Shown: positions 44,213-54,030, counted from the first letter of the stretch. The stretch: DNA of 64,000 nucleotides from Acinetobacter genomosp. 15BJ (GCF_000400715.1 NZ_KE007347.1:1063680-1127679), one strand, 5' to 3'. Notes: generated by a model from the sequence alone, not told the origin. Program-made: numbers and translations.

Positions 44213-45439
44213 ATGAACGCTGCTACCCCCATCTCAAAGATCAGTTGGTCTTTGTTGCTGTTGCTCTCCCTTTTTACCGCCTTAGATGCATTGGCGATTG
44301 ATATTTATTTGCCGGCATTTCCACTGCTTGCAGAAAGTTTTGCAACCACGCCAGGTCATATACAACTCACTTTGTCTGTATTTCTTATTGGACTGGCCAT
44401 TGGTCAAGGAATCTATGGCCCCTTACTTGACCGCTTTGGTCGCCGTAATCCATTACTGATCGGAATTGCTGTTTTTATCTTAGGATCAATATTGGCAGCC
44501 ATCGCACCAACAATTGAGTGGTTACTGGCTGCTCGTTTCTTACAAGCAATAGGCGCATCAGCAGGTCTAGTTGTTCCAAGAGCAATTATTTCAGATGTCT
44601 GCGATGCCAAAACCAGTGCCAAAAACTTTTCCATTTTGATGCAAGTGATGATGATTATACCCATCATTGCGCCCTTGTTTGGAAGCCTCATCCTGCGGAT
44701 TGGCTCTTGGCATTTGATTTTCTATACTTTGGCTGTACTAGGAGCCATTCTCTGGTTATGGGGTAATCACGCCATCCCAGAAACCCTGAAGCCTCAGTAT
44801 CGTCAGCCGCTGCAATTTTCTGCGATCCGAACAAATTATCAAACGCTTGCTCTAAATAAAGGCTTTATGGCTTACACCTTGGCAGGTGGTTTTATCTTAG
44901 GTGGTTTCTTTGTTTATTTGAGCCAATCACCATTTATTTTTATCCAGCATTATCATATTCATAATGAAAGTTTTAGCGGCCTATTTGCAGCTAATGCTGT
45001 GGGCTTGATTATTCTTGGGCAAGTTTCAATCCTGTTATTAAAACGATGGACAGCGCAGCAATTACTGGTACTGGGCATGTGTATATTTAGTGGTGCAAGC
45101 TTCATTCTAATGCTCAGTGTCACTTTCTATCACTTAAACTTATGGCAATACATTGTTCTTCTGGGGCTTAGTATTTGGTCTACAGGTTTTATTTTTGGTA
45201 ATTTGACTGCACTGACTATGCAACAAAGCCCTCAACATTTAACCGGTGCAGCCTCATCATTGATGGGTTTATTACAATATGCTTTTGCTTCGCTGATTGG
45301 CTTTATCGTGAGCTTGTTTGAAATTAACATCAGTCTACTCCCGGCCAGTCTATTCCTTTGCGGAATGATTGCACTGGGCTTATGTGTTTATGCAGCACTT
45401 AGACAAAGTGACACTTTACCGACAATGAAAACAGAATAA
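44213..45439 (+). CDS. MFS multidrug exporter, Bcr/CflA family
   Basis: A 408-residue 12-helix proton-driven exporter. DALAIDIYLPAFPLL in helix 1, GQGIYGPLLDRFGRRNPLL (motif A) and RFLQAIGASAGLVVPRAIIS are hallmarks of the Bcr/CflA drug-resistance branch. A perfect inverted repeat lies in its promoter and a TetR gene is convergent, so expression is probably induced by its substrate. The drug specificity cannot be read from sequence. Confidence 0.92.
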   Translation: MNAATPISKISWSLLLLLSLFTALDALAIDIYLPAFPLLAESFATTPGHIQLTLSVFLIGLAIGQGIYGPLLDRFGRRNPLLIGIAVFILGSILAAIAPTIEWLLAARFLQAIGASAGLVVPRAIISDVCDAKTSAKNFSILMQVMMIIPIIAPLFGSLILRIGSWHLIFYTLAVLGAILWLWGNHAIPETLKPQYRQPLQFSAIRTNYQTLALNKGFMAYTLAGGFILGGFFVYLSQSPFIFIQHYHIHNESFSGLFAANAVGLIILGQVSILLLKRWTAQQLLVLGMCIFSGASFILMLSVTFYHLNLWQYIVLLGLSIWSTGFIFGNLTALTMQQSPQHLTGAASSLMGLLQYAFASLIGFIVSLFEINISLLPASLFLCGMIALGLCVYAALRQSDTLPTMKTE

Positions 45440-45449
45440 TAAATATCGT

Positions 45450-45491
45450 GTTCTGATCAGTAATTGACTACAATTAAGGACTGATCAGAAC
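45450..45491. terminator. Inverted repeat between MFS and tetR
   Basis: GTTCTGATCAGT / ACTGATCAGAAC, a perfect 12-base pair with an 18-base loop. The right arm is inside the last codons of the tetR gene. It lacks a T tract, so it would be an atypical bidirectional terminator. Confidence 0.55.
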
Positions 45492-46043
45492 ATCTAATGT
45501 TTTTAGAATGGCATCCAGTCGAAGCCTGAACTTATCTCGACCTCCGTAGATCAACTCACTTTGTAATGCATCGACAAAGCTCATACACACTCGAGCCAAG
45601 ACCAAACTATCCAGTTGGTGCTTATTTTCTTTCAAGACCGACTGTTGTATTGCCTGTAAAAATACCTGTTCCAATTCAGCCATAAAAACATGCATCGGCT
45701 CAATCACCTGATCATATAAATGCACAGGTGGACTAATCAAAGCATTCATCCAGAACTGAACTCCATAAGAAGCGTCAAAGCGCTGTTCGATACTCATAAA
45801 GTAAGCATGTAATTGCTGCTGAATGCCCATACCACCTTGCAAGACGGTTTTAGCGTGTCCCAACTCTTCATCAATCATGATTGGAATCAAGCTCAGATAC
45901 AGTTCATCTTTATTTTTAAAATGTGCATAAATTGAAGGCTTTTTAATTCCAACATCAGTCGCAATTTCATTTAAGGATGTTGCTGCAAAGCCTTGTTTTG
46001 CAAAACGCTCCAAGGCAAATTTTTGAATCTTAGCTGCTGTCAC
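45474..46043 (-). CDS. TetR family transcriptional regulator
   Basis: A 189-residue repressor. The helix-turn-helix is AKQGFAATSLNEIATDVGIK then KPSIYAHFKNKDELYLSLIP. A C-terminal ligand domain follows. It is convergent with the MFS exporter and probably binds the inverted repeat at 44149-44178. No copy of that repeat was seen before tetR itself, so autoregulation is not evident. Confidence 0.9.
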   Translation of the reverse strand: MTAAKIQKFALERFAKQGFAATSLNEIATDVGIKKPSIYAHFKNKDELYLSLIPIMIDEELGHAKTVLQGGMGIQQQLHAYFMSIEQRFDASYGVQFWMNALISPPVHLYDQVIEPMHVFMAELEQVFLQAIQQSVLKENKHQLDSLVLARVCMSFVDALQSELIYGGRDKFRLRLDAILKTLDVLISP

Positions 46044-46258
46044 AAATCATTTACCTCTATTTCTTACAAAAGTATATTTCAGCCAACATAATATTCATAG
46101 CTGCATGACAACAATGAAGTGAATCAACCACGTTAGATACTTCTGATGTGTTTAAATGCACTTTTATCGCATAACATTCTATATCAAGTGATATATAAAT
46201 CTATCCAAGTATCAGATTTCCCTGCATAATAAATCAGCACTATAAACGCTCTGATTGT

Positions 46259-47176
46259 ATGACCTCTCTTGTTTTAATCTTCCAGATTTTTGTCTGCATT
46301 AGCTTAGGCTATTTTGTCGGGCCACATTTATCGCAAACAATTAAACAATTCGTATTTAAAATACTGCCCTATTTTTCTTATATTTTGCTGATTAGTGTGG
46401 CATTTGAGCTGACTCAAGCCTTAAATCACGTTCAAAATCCTACTGCTATTCTACCGCCAGCGTTACTGATCGCATTTACCACTTCGATTGGTTCATTCTT
46501 TATTTGCTTAATCACCTACAAACTAATTGATCGCCAAAGTGTACAAGGAAAAATTTCCTTACACCTGTTTCTAAACGCGCTCAAGAATATTGCCAAAGCG
46601 TTTTTGGCTTTGGGCGTTGGTATTCTATTAGGAGTCATGGTCAATAGCGCAGGTTTAGCAATCAACTTTAATAGTTGGTATTTATTGCTGATCTTTATTT
46701 TTTTGATCGGCATCGAACTGGCCTTCACTCAATTTGATCGTAGCTGGTTGAGTTGGAGAATTCTACTTGTGCCAATCGCGGCCTTTATCGGCTCCTGCTT
46801 AGCTGCGGTCTTTAACTATTTTATTTTATCCAATCATTACACGCTAAACGAGGTGATGGCCTTAGCCCAAGGTTATGGTTGGTATTCAATGTCAGGGATT
46901 TTATTTACTGAATTGCATTCAGCAAAATTGGGTGGCATTGCCTTATTAACAGATTTATTTAGAGAAATTTTTGCGATTTTATTGATGTATTGTCTAGGCT
47001 GGCGTTTTCCACGCTCTGCGATTTCAAGTGCCGGTGCAACGTCAATGGATGTGACTCTTGCCATGGTCAAACAATCATGTGGCACACATTACGTACCACA
47101 TGCAATGATGAGTGGATTGATCCTGTCACTTCTCGCACCACTCTTAATCAGCTTATTTCTAAGTATGAAATTTTAA
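46259..47176 (+). CDS. Lysine exporter LysO family protein
   Basis: A 305-residue membrane protein with eight or more helices. GYGWYSMSGILFTELHSAKL then GGIALLTDLFREIFAIL and SSAGATSMDVTLAMVKQSCG are the conserved C-terminal LysO (YbjE) signatures. E. coli YbjE exports lysine and protects from thialysine. No lysine riboswitch was seen upstream. Monocistronic. Confidence 0.85.
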   Translation: MTSLVLIFQIFVCISLGYFVGPHLSQTIKQFVFKILPYFSYILLISVAFELTQALNHVQNPTAILPPALLIAFTTSIGSFFICLITYKLIDRQSVQGKISLHLFLNALKNIAKAFLALGVGILLGVMVNSAGLAINFNSWYLLLIFIFLIGIELAFTQFDRSWLSWRILLVPIAAFIGSCLAAVFNYFILSNHYTLNEVMALAQGYGWYSMSGILFTELHSAKLGGIALLTDLFREIFAILLMYCLGWRFPRSAISSAGATSMDVTLAMVKQSCGTHYVPHAMMSGLILSLLAPLLISLFLSMKF

Positions 47177-47188
47177 AATCGCACTCTA

Positions 47189-47869
47189 TCAGATTGAAGC
47201 CAAGATTGATTTCAACATCTCAGTTGGATTCTCAGCCTTGGTAATTGGGCGACCGATGACTAAATGGGTTGAACCGTCTTGCATTGCTTGTTTTGGCGTT
47301 ACGATACGTTTCTGGTCATCTGCATTTGAACCCTCAGGACGAATTCCAGGTGTGACCAATGCAAACGCTTGCCCTAACATTTCACGGAGAATCTTGGCTT
47401 CTTGCGCCGAACACACGACACCATCTAATCCGCTGTCTTGAGTAAGTTTTGCTAAACGCTTTACATGTTCAACAGGTTCGATATCCAAACCTAGATCACG
47501 TAAGTCTTCACGACCCATTGAGGTAAGAACTGTTACTGCGATCAATTGAGTTGAATAATTGCCCGCTTTAAGGCGCTCTACACAGGTTTCCATCATCTTA
47601 CGACCACCTGATGCATGCACATTCACCATCCACACCCCTAGGTCTGCAGCAGCACACACCGCTTGCGCCGTTGTATTTGGAATGTCGTGAAATTTTAAAT
47701 CAAGAAAAACTTCAAAACCTTTGTCTTGTAAATTTTTCACGATTGATGGACCTTCATGAGTAAAAAGCTCTTTGCCTACTTTGACACGACAAAGTGACGG
47801 ATCAAGCTGATCTACAATTGTTAAGGCGTCATATTGGCTTTTTGCGTCTAGGGCAACAATAATACTCAC
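47189..47869 (-). CDS. pyrF: Orotidine 5'-phosphate decarboxylase
   Basis: A 226-residue TIM-barrel enzyme that makes UMP, the last step of de novo pyrimidine synthesis. The catalytic motif is [12 protein letters not shown] with Lys59 and Asp62. [16 protein letters not shown] at the start and [18 protein letters not shown] with the phosphate-binding Arg near the end are normal. In gammaproteobacteria pyrF often lies next to lapA; here a divergent regulator/azlCD module separates them. Confidence 0.96.
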   Translation of the reverse strand: MSIIVALDAKSQYDALTIVDQLDPSLCRVKVGKELFTHEGPSIVKNLQDKGFEVFLDLKFHDIPNTTAQAVCAAADLGVWMVNVHASGGRKMMETCVERLKAGNYSTQLIAVTVLTSMGREDLRDLGLDIEPVEHVKRLAKLTQDSGLDGVVCSAQEAKILREMLGQAFALVTPGIRPEGSNADDQKRIVTPKQAMQDGSTHLVIGRPITKAENPTEMLKSILASI

Positions 47870-47982
47870 GAATCTAGTTCCATCACATAAAAATCGGCTA
47901 ATTATAAAGTGATTAGTAGAATGAACAAAGCAAGAAAGTCATCATAATACAAAAAAGCTTTTCCAAAATGATGAAATGATCT

Positions 47983-48531
47983 TTATCTTTGCTCTGATAT
48001 TAAGATCGCTCTCGTATCCACTTCCAGAGCTTCAAAGATATGTGCTTGATCTGCGGGATAGCAAATATAATCCCCTTCATTCAACAAAATAGGTTCTACA
48101 ACCAACCCCACTTTTGCCCGTCCTTTCATAATAATAATATGTTCAACACTACCAATCGGATGTGGCTGGCTGCAACGTGGCTCACCCGGTTGTGTTGTTA
48201 ATATATATACATCCCGCCTAGCGCCTGTTGGACAATTAGCTAGTAAGATTGCTTGATAATGCGCGATTTCAGAACTGACTGATGGTCCTTCACCAAAACG
48301 AATCACTTGAGTTTGCGCAATATTTGATTCCATCAATTTCGCAAATGGAATATCTAGAGCAACACACAAGGCCCATAAAGTTTCCAGACTTGGATTACCT
48401 TGTGCCGCTTCTAGTTGTGACAAAGTCGATTTAGCAATGCCTGCTCGACGAGCAACTTCAGCTAAAGATAATCCAGACTTCTGTCTTTCTCTTTGCAAGC
48501 CCTTGGCAACGATTTCAATTGGCAAAGTCAT
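47983..48531 (-). CDS. XRE family regulator with cupin domain
   Basis: A 182-residue repressor or activator. The N-terminal helix-turn-helix is SLAEVARRAGIAKSTLSQLE then AAQGNPSLETLWAL, and the C-terminal half is a cupin (SQPHPIGSVEHIIIMKGRAK, LLNEGDYICYPADQAH) that should bind a small ligand. It is divergent from azlC, with operator-like repeats in between. Regulators of this type commonly control adjacent AzlCD exporters. Confidence 0.92.
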   Translation of the reverse strand: MTLPIEIVAKGLQRERQKSGLSLAEVARRAGIAKSTLSQLEAAQGNPSLETLWALCVALDIPFAKLMESNIAQTQVIRFGEGPSVSSEIAHYQAILLANCPTGARRDVYILTTQPGEPRCSQPHPIGSVEHIIIMKGRAKVGLVVEPILLNEGDYICYPADQAHIFEALEVDTRAILISEQR

Positions 48532-48552
48532 ATAGCACCATAAAAAACGAAT

Positions 48553-48599
48553 GTTCGTTTTGACGAACGATATAAAATTAATCTATTATAACGTACGTT
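48553..48599. promoter_or_regulatory. azlC promoter and operator repeats
   Basis: An inverted repeat GTTCGT-TTTG-ACGAAC (48553-48568) overlaps a -35 TTGACG (48560-48565), followed after 18 bases by a -10 TATTAT (48584-48589). A second palindrome AACGTACGTT lies at 48590-48599, followed by further CGTTCG half-sites. Placement fits repression by the divergent XRE-cupin protein. Confidence 0.6.
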
Positions 48600-48617
48600 C
48601 GTTCGGTATAGAAACAA

Positions 48618-49277
48618 ATGATGCAAGATAAAGAACAATTCAATCTAATCAAAGCCATCGTACTGATTTCAATTGCCACAGGAATTGTGGGTATTTCTTT
48701 GGGCTCAGTTGCCGCAAGCTTCGCTGTACCTATGTGGATTCCTTTGCTGTTATCACTCACAGTACTCGCTGGCGCTGCAGAATTTACATTCATTGGTATG
48801 ATTGCAACGGGAGCAAATCCTATTTTTGCAGCTTTGACTGGCATATTAATCAATTTACGCCACCTACCATTTGGCTTATCTGTTGCAACATTTATTGAAA
48901 AAAATGCTTACCGCTTTATCGCTTGTCATATTATGAATGATGAAAGCGTCATGTTTGGACTGAGCCAACAAGATGATCAGACCAAAAAATGGGCTTACTG
49001 GATGTGTGGGTTGGGCATTTGTATCCTTTGGCCAGTCGGTGTCTTTATTGGTTATCTACTCAGTAAAAATATTCCTGATATCTATGTCTTTGGTCTTGAT
49101 GCGGCATTCCCTGCAATTCTGTTTGCATTGATCCTCCCCATGCTAAAAAACAAAACCACGCGACATCGTGTGCTCTTAGGTAGCTCCCTATCTTTAGCTT
49201 CTATTCCTTTATTACCAATAGGGTTACCAGTTTTAGTTTCTATGTTCGGTTTATTACTTAAAGGCAAATCAAAATGA
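48618..49277 (+). CDS. azlC: AzlC family branched-chain amino acid exporter, large subunit
   Basis: A 219-residue inner-membrane protein with about seven helices, partner of AzlD in branched-chain amino acid export. VAASFAVPMWIPLLLSLTVL then AGAAEFTFIGMIATGAN and NLRHLPFGLSVATF are the AzlC core (AG--Q/EF, N-RH---G). ATG 48618 and 48621 are both possible starts. Overlaps azlD by four bases. Probably controlled by the divergent XRE-cupin regulator. Confidence 0.9.
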   Translation: MMQDKEQFNLIKAIVLISIATGIVGISLGSVAASFAVPMWIPLLLSLTVLAGAAEFTFIGMIATGANPIFAALTGILINLRHLPFGLSVATFIEKNAYRFIACHIMNDESVMFGLSQQDDQTKKWAYWMCGLGICILWPVGVFIGYLLSKNIPDIYVFGLDAAFPAILFALILPMLKNKTTRHRVLLGSSLSLASIPLLPIGLPVLVSMFGLLLKGKSK

Positions 49278-49600
49278 AATATAGTGAAAGTTATATCTTT
49301 ATTGGAATTGCTTTACTCGCTTTTGGCACTTACCTGATACGTTATTCAGGATTTTATTTAGCCAATCGTATGTCCTTTAAAGAGCATCACAAACAACTTC
49401 TCGCAGATTCTGCTTGTGTGCTTCTATTTACTTTAGCCATATTCAATACGCTTTTTACTGAAACTCATTTTAGTGGTATCAGCAAAATCATCGGGGTTTC
49501 AGTTGCGATTATTTTTGCTTGGAAAAAATACTCACTGATTGTTGTTATTCTAGTTGCCATGCTGATTACCGCATTTTTGAGATATCTCGGCGTTCCTTAA
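49274..49600 (+). CDS. azlD: AzlD family exporter, small subunit
   Basis: A 108-residue four-helix membrane protein that completes the AzlCD exporter. The conserved TYLIRYSGFYLANRM and the LADSACVLLFTLAIFNTLF segments fit AzlD. It overlaps azlC in an ATGA junction. A terminator follows. Confidence 0.87.
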   Translation: MKYSESYIFIGIALLAFGTYLIRYSGFYLANRMSFKEHHKQLLADSACVLLFTLAIFNTLFTETHFSGISKIIGVSVAIIFAWKKYSLIVVILVAMLITAFLRYLGVP

Positions 49601-49605
49601 CGCAA

Positions 49606-49637
49606 AAAAATAGCCCTTTAAATAAAGGGCTATTTAA
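49606..49637. terminator. Bidirectional terminator
   Basis: Stem ATAGCCCTTTA / TAAAGGGCTAT with A and T tracts, between azlD and the convergent lapA. Confidence 0.82.
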
Positions 49638-49685
49638 TCAAGTTATAACTTCTTCTCAGATTTATAACTTGATCGATATTCTCAA

Positions 49686-50051
49686 TTACAGTGGTGTACG
49701 AGTCTGACTCTCAGGATTAATGTCCAACACTGTTTTTTCATGTCTTACACTTGCAGCAGCTTCTGCGGCAGCTTGTTGTGCAAGTTGAATCTGCTCTTTT
49801 CGAAGATAGTCAATATCTTTACGCAGTCGTTTAATTTCCCAACTGGTCTGAAAGACTCGGAAAACTTGAACGCCCAGTAATAAACCCACCACAATACCCA
49901 ATGCAAGCGTCAATAAAAGTAGTAGACCTAAACGCATGGCTGGTACTTGAGTAAATAATAAATCCACTTGTAGCTCAGCTGGGTTCTGAAGAACCAAAGC
50001 GAGTGAATAACCAAAAATGGCAACGAGTAATGCAATTAATACATAACGCAT
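49686..50051 (-). CDS. lapA: LapA domain protein (lipopolysaccharide assembly)
   Basis: A 121-residue inner-membrane protein with two N-terminal helices (about residues 2-20 and 40-62) and a cytoplasmic coiled coil (WEIKRLRKDIDYLRKEQIQL). LQNPAELQVDLLF between the helices is characteristic of LapA (DUF1049). With LapB it modulates LpxC turnover in E. coli; lapB is not adjacent here. ATG 50051 is favoured by a GAGG site; GTG 50057 is possible. Lies 14 bases after ihfB. Confidence 0.88.
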   Translation of the reverse strand: MRYVLIALLVAIFGYSLALVLQNPAELQVDLLFTQVPAMRLGLLLLLTLALGIVVGLLLGVQVFRVFQTSWEIKRLRKDIDYLRKEQIQLAQQAAAEAAASVRHEKTVLDINPESQTRTPL

Positions 50052-50065
50052 AAACACCTCAATTC

Positions 50066-50368
50066 TTATTCAGCAGATTCGTTTACTGCATCACGAAGTG
50101 CTTTACCAGGTTTAAAGTGTGGGACCGCTTTCGCTGCAACATCTACAGATCGACCTGTTTTAGGATTACGACCTAAACGTGGCTCACGGTGATGTAATGC
50201 AAAACTACCAAAACCACGGATTTCAATACGATCGCCGCTTGAAAGGGCTTCAATCATTTGATCAATCATAATCTTAACTGCATCTTCAACCAAAGGTTCA
50301 GCCAAGTGTGGGTTTTTAAGTGCAATCCGTTCAATTAAATCAGATTTATTAAGTGCTTCAGTAGTCAT
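50066..50368 (-). CDS. ihfB: Integration host factor subunit beta
   Basis: A 100-residue DNA-bending protein that pairs with IhfA. Sequence signatures are [20 protein letters not shown] then [20 protein letters not shown], which contains the DNA-intercalating Pro. It lies downstream of rpsA on the same strand, the standard gammaproteobacterial order, with lapA following. Confidence 0.96.
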   Translation of the reverse strand: MTTEALNKSDLIERIALKNPHLAEPLVEDAVKIMIDQMIEALSSGDRIEIRGFGSFALHHREPRLGRNPKTGRSVDVAAKAVPHFKPGKALRDAVNESAE

Positions 50369-50430
50369 TGATGACCTCTTTAATTATTGCTACTTTTCAA
50401 TGTTTTTAATAATAACCTGTTTAAATACAA

Positions 50431-50469
50431 AACGGTAGCGCAGTACATGATTACTACGCTACCGTTTGC
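50431..50469. repeat. Inverted repeat between rpsA and ihfB
   Basis: AAACGGTAGCG and CGCTACCGTTT are exact complements about 16 bases apart. No T tract follows. It may be an RNA processing or stability structure in the rpsA-ihfB spacer. Confidence 0.6.
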
Positions 50470-50482
50470 AGTATTTTTGTAT

Positions 50483-50522
50483 AAAAAAGTACGTCTCAGT
50501 TACAAGAAACGTACTTTTTAAC
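50483..50522 (-). terminator. Terminator or attenuator after rpsA
   Basis: Stem AAAAAGTACGT / ACGTACTTTTT with an 18-base loop, three bases beyond the rpsA stop; T tract on the minus strand. Confidence 0.7.
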
Positions 50523-50525
50523 AAA

Positions 50526-52208
50526 TTACTTCATTTGAGCTTTAATTAAGTCACCAATAGTCTTAGGACCATTGCTTTCTGCAGTTTGAGTTGCAGCAGC
50601 TTGACGAGCATTGTTTACAGCTTCTTTCTCTTCAGCTTCGTCTTTCGCTTTGATAGACAAGTTGATAGAGCGAGATTTGCGATCAACGTTGATGATCTTC
50701 GCTTCAACTTCTTGGCCAACTTCTAAGAATTTAGTTGCATCTTCAACGCGGTCACGGTTGATTTCAGAAGCTTTAAGCGTTGCTTCGATGTCATCAGCTA
50801 ATTTAACTGTAGCACCTTTAGCATCAACAGCAGTTACAGTACCTTTAACTAAAGCACCGCGCTCGTTCGCAGCTAAGAAATCATTGAATGGATCGCTGTT
50901 TAATTGCTTGATACCAAGGCTGATACGGTTACCTTCAGCATCTACAGATAAGATAACTGCTTCAACTGTGTCACCTTTCTTGTAACGACGGATAGCTTCT
51001 TCGCCTTGTTCGTTCCAAGAAATGTCAGATAAATGTACTAAACCGTCGATACCACCAGATAAACCGATGAAGATACCGAAGTCAGTGATTGACTTGATCG
51101 TACCAGAAACTTTTTCGCCTTTTTCATTTGCTTTAGCAAACTCTTCCCATGGGTTAGCACGAGTTTGTTTGATACCCAATGAAATACGACGACGTTCTTC
51201 GTCAACTTCAAGAACCATAACATCAACTTCGTCACCAATCTGAACAACTTTAGATGGGTGGATGTTTTTGTTTGTGTGGTCCATTTCTGAAACGTGTACT
51301 AAGCCTTCAACGCCTTCAGCGATTTCTGCAAAGCAACCGTAGTCAGTTAAGTTAGTTACACGTGCTTTAACGATAGAACCTTTAGGGTAACGGCTCATGA
51401 TCGCTAACCATGGATCTTCGCCTAATTGCTTAAGGCCTAAAGATACGCGGTTACGCTCGCGGTCAAACTTAAGTACTTTAACTGTAACTTCTTGACCAAC
51501 TTCAACAACTTCTGAAGGGTGCTTGATACGCTTCCAAGCCATATCTGTGATATGTAGAAGACCATCAATACCGCCAAGATCAACGAACGCGCCGTAATCA
51601 GTAAGGTTCTTGATTGTACCTGTAACTGTTTGACCTTCTTCAAGTTGAGCAAGTAATGCTTCACGGTCAGCTGAAGATTCAGCTTCCATAACTGCACGAC
51701 GAGATACAACAACGTTGTTACGTTTAGCATCAAGTTTGATTACTTTGAACTCTAACTCTTTACCTTCAAGGTGAGTTGTGTCACGGATAGGACGAGTGTC
51801 AACTAAAGAACCCGGTAAGAATGCACGTACAGGACCGATGTCAACAGTGAAACCGCCTTTAACCTTACCAGAGATAACACCAGTAACGATTTCGCCGTCT
51901 TCAAAGATTTTCTCAAGTTTAGTCCAAGTTTCAGCACGTTTCGCTTTTTCACGTGATAAAACTGTTTGACCCATACCGTTGTCAAGCGCTTCAACAACTA
52001 CGTCAACAGTATCGCCAACTTGAACTTCAAGTTCACGTTGTTCATTTAAAAATTCAGCACGGTCAACTACGCCTTCAGATTTAAGGCCAGTGTCAACAGT
52101 AACCCAGTCAGAATCGATACTAACAACAGTACCTTGGATGACTGCACCCTTTTCAACGTTGAGGTTTAATTCACTTTCTTCAAAGAGGGCTGCAAAAGAT
52201 TCGGTCAT
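50526..52208 (-). CDS. rpsA: 30S ribosomal protein S1
   Basis: A 560-residue protein with six S1 OB-fold repeats (starting near residues 20, 105, 190, 277, 364 and 450) that unfolds and recruits mRNA on the 30S subunit. Examples are [20 protein letters not shown] and [20 protein letters not shown]. Length is normal. cmk lies upstream on the same strand, the classical cmk-rpsA-ihfB order. Confidence 0.98.
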   Translation of the reverse strand: MTESFAALFEESELNLNVEKGAVIQGTVVSIDSDWVTVDTGLKSEGVVDRAEFLNEQRELEVQVGDTVDVVVEALDNGMGQTVLSREKAKRAETWTKLEKIFEDGEIVTGVISGKVKGGFTVDIGPVRAFLPGSLVDTRPIRDTTHLEGKELEFKVIKLDAKRNNVVVSRRAVMEAESSADREALLAQLEEGQTVTGTIKNLTDYGAFVDLGGIDGLLHITDMAWKRIKHPSEVVEVGQEVTVKVLKFDRERNRVSLGLKQLGEDPWLAIMSRYPKGSIVKARVTNLTDYGCFAEIAEGVEGLVHVSEMDHTNKNIHPSKVVQIGDEVDVMVLEVDEERRRISLGIKQTRANPWEEFAKANEKGEKVSGTIKSITDFGIFIGLSGGIDGLVHLSDISWNEQGEEAIRRYKKGDTVEAVILSVDAEGNRISLGIKQLNSDPFNDFLAANERGALVKGTVTAVDAKGATVKLADDIEATLKASEINRDRVEDATKFLEVGQEVEAKIINVDRKSRSINLSIKAKDEAEEKEAVNNARQAAATQTAESNGPKTIGDLIKAQMK

Positions 52209-52323
52209 GATATACCTGATAAAGTCCGCGGTCTTGGATCAGACAAGGCCGGTTTAGTTAAGTTGTTACATTGTCCAAAAAATCTGATCAAGCAATGCTT
52301 CAACTGATAAAAAAATTGTGTAT

Positions 52324-53010
52324 CTATTTTATACAGCTATTGATATAGTCAACCATTAACTGAAACACTTCATCGATGCCTATTGTAGAACTATCAATGA
52401 TATACGCATCATCAGCTGGCTTGAGCGGAGCAACTGTACGCTCCATATCTCGCTTATCTCTAGCCTGTATGTTAGATAAAATGTCGCTTATTTTAGCATC
52501 AAGGCCCATACCCTGCAACTGTTTTACGCGTCGCTCCGCCCGAGACTCAGCCGAAGCGGTTAAATAAATTTTCGCTTGGGCTTCTGGAAAAATAGAAGTT
52601 GCCATGTCACGGCCATCTGCAACCAATCCTGGTGCTTGAATAAATGCTCGTTGGCGCGAAAATAATGCCTTTCTTAATTCAGGTACAGTTGCTACTTTAG
52701 ATGCATACTCGCCCACTTGTTCCGTTCGAATCGTGTTAGTGACATCTACACCCTCCAAAAAAACAAGTGTCGCTGCTTCAGTCGTTTTAAATTCAATATC
52801 CAAATGAGTCGCATACTCAATGCATTGATCTAAGTTCGCATCAATTTGATCCAACAAGCCTCGCTGAAACAATGACAGTCCGAGTAAACGATATAAGGCA
52901 CCAGAATCTAATAAATTAAAATGATAATGTGCTGCAATTTTAGCAGCCAATGTGCCTTTGCCCGAACCGCTTGGACCATCTATCGTAATAATATGAACTG
53001 TCATTCCCAT
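52324..53010 (-). CDS. cmk: Cytidylate kinase
   Basis: A 228-residue kinase that phosphorylates CMP and dCMP with ATP. The P-loop is [13 protein letters not shown] near the N-terminus, and [20 protein letters not shown] is the NMP-binding region. [20 protein letters not shown] is the lid segment. It starts three bases after the SRPBCC gene, so the two are probably co-transcribed. Confidence 0.97.
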   Translation of the reverse strand: MGMTVHIITIDGPSGSGKGTLAAKIAAHYHFNLLDSGALYRLLGLSLFQRGLLDQIDANLDQCIEYATHLDIEFKTTEAATLVFLEGVDVTNTIRTEQVGEYASKVATVPELRKALFSRQRAFIQAPGLVADGRDMATSIFPEAQAKIYLTASAESRAERRVKQLQGMGLDAKISDILSNIQARDKRDMERTVAPLKPADDAYIIDSSTIGIDEVFQLMVDYINSCIK

Positions 53011-53013
53011 CTC

Positions 53014-53454
53014 TTATGAAGCAACTGATTTGGCTAATTTTGAGAACCCTAGTGTAATCGCTGCTTTGAGTTGTGCAAGAACTAATTTACTGACTAAAGG
53101 TGCTTTTGCTGTAAATTCAATCTTATAAGTTACTAAAGTTATAAAAGGTGTAATTTCTTTAAAATCAATTTGCCCCAAGTGATGCTTCACCAAAGGATTA
53201 TTAATCAACTTATACTCAATACGCTTATTTTCTTCCAACAAAGTGATTTCTTCTTGTAAAGGTTTAATCGCTCCAAAGCCCATACGGCGAATCGAACCTA
53301 CACCATCAGGTCGTTTTGGATCAGCAGAATCCTTTACGCGAACAACTTGTAAAGGTGCAAACGCCTTATTGTAAGTGGCATGTTTTGACAACAGCTCAAA
53401 AACTTCGGAAATCGGAGCATTAAATTCTTTTTCTATGGTGATTGCATTACGCAT
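53014..53454 (-). CDS. SRPBCC family protein
   Basis: A 146-residue polyketide-cyclase/START-like fold protein. The pattern IEKEFNAPISEVFELLSKHA at the start, then GVGSIRRMGFGAIKPLQEEI and a C-terminal helix KLVLAQLKAAITLGFSKLA, fits the helix-grip fold that binds a hydrophobic ligand. Function unknown. Three bases upstream of cmk on the same strand. Confidence 0.82.
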   Translation of the reverse strand: MRNAITIEKEFNAPISEVFELLSKHATYNKAFAPLQVVRVKDSADPKRPDGVGSIRRMGFGAIKPLQEEITLLEENKRIEYKLINNPLVKHHLGQIDFKEITPFITLVTYKIEFTAKAPLVSKLVLAQLKAAITLGFSKLAKSVAS

Positions 53455-53520
53455 AAGTTCGCCTTTTGATGTGACCCAAAATCATCGGAGGCTTAGTTTG
53501 CCACAACTCATAAGACATTT

Positions 53521-54030
53521 TTAATCATTTAAGGACGTTTTTGACGAACGGATTTTCTTCTTTTCATTTCTTCTTTGCTTAAAAAAATCACTCAATTGCA
53601 ATGAGCATTGTTCTTGTAAACAGCCTTGTTCAAAGACAAATTTATGGTTGTAATAGCCACTATCTAGCAGTTGTCTAGCACTCACCAATGAACCCGCTTT
53701 AGGTTCGGTAGTGGCAAAAACCACGCGCTGTATCCGTGCATGAATTAATGCACCCACACACATGGTACAAGGTTCAAGCGTCACATAAAGTGTTGTATCG
53801 TCGGGCAAGCGATAGTTATTTAAAGACTGACAAGCCGCACGTAAAGCTTGTATCTCTGCATGCGCTGTTGGATCCGACAATTTAATTGGCGCATTATATC
53901 CGGCACCGATGACTTGCCCACTGCTGACCAGAATTGCTCCGACGGGTATTTCACCCTGCGCTGCTGCTAATGCAGCCTGCTCATAGGCAAGCTGCATCCA
54001 AAATTCATCATTAAAATTTTCAGAACTCAT
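53521..54030 (-). CDS. tadA: tRNA-specific adenosine deaminase
   Basis: A 169-residue zinc enzyme that converts A34 to inosine in tRNA-Arg. The zinc and catalytic residues are HAE (57-59) and PCTMC (Cys88, Cys91). GEIPVGAILVSSGQVIGAGY is the usual substrate loop. ATG 54030 is chosen because family similarity begins at FNDEFWMQLAYEQA; the longer frame would overlap the hydrolase gene. It lies five bases after that gene. Confidence 0.95.
   Translation of the reverse strand: MSSENFNDEFWMQLAYEQAALAAAQGEIPVGAILVSSGQVIGAGYNAPIKLSDPTAHAEIQALRAACQSLNNYRLPDDTTLYVTLEPCTMCVGALIHARIQRVVFATTEPKAGSLVSARQLLDSGYYNHKFVFEQGCLQEQCSLQLSDFFKQRRNEKKKIRSSKTSLND

Noticed and set aside
46044..46258. Lysine riboswitch upstream of the LysO-like gene
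   Set aside because: The 215-base upstream region shows no recognisable L-box elements or conserved helices.
50611..50985. Long frames antisense to rpsA (also 51022-51243 and 51437-51733)
   Set aside because: They are shadows of the biased codon use of rpsA, without ribosome binding sites or family resemblance.
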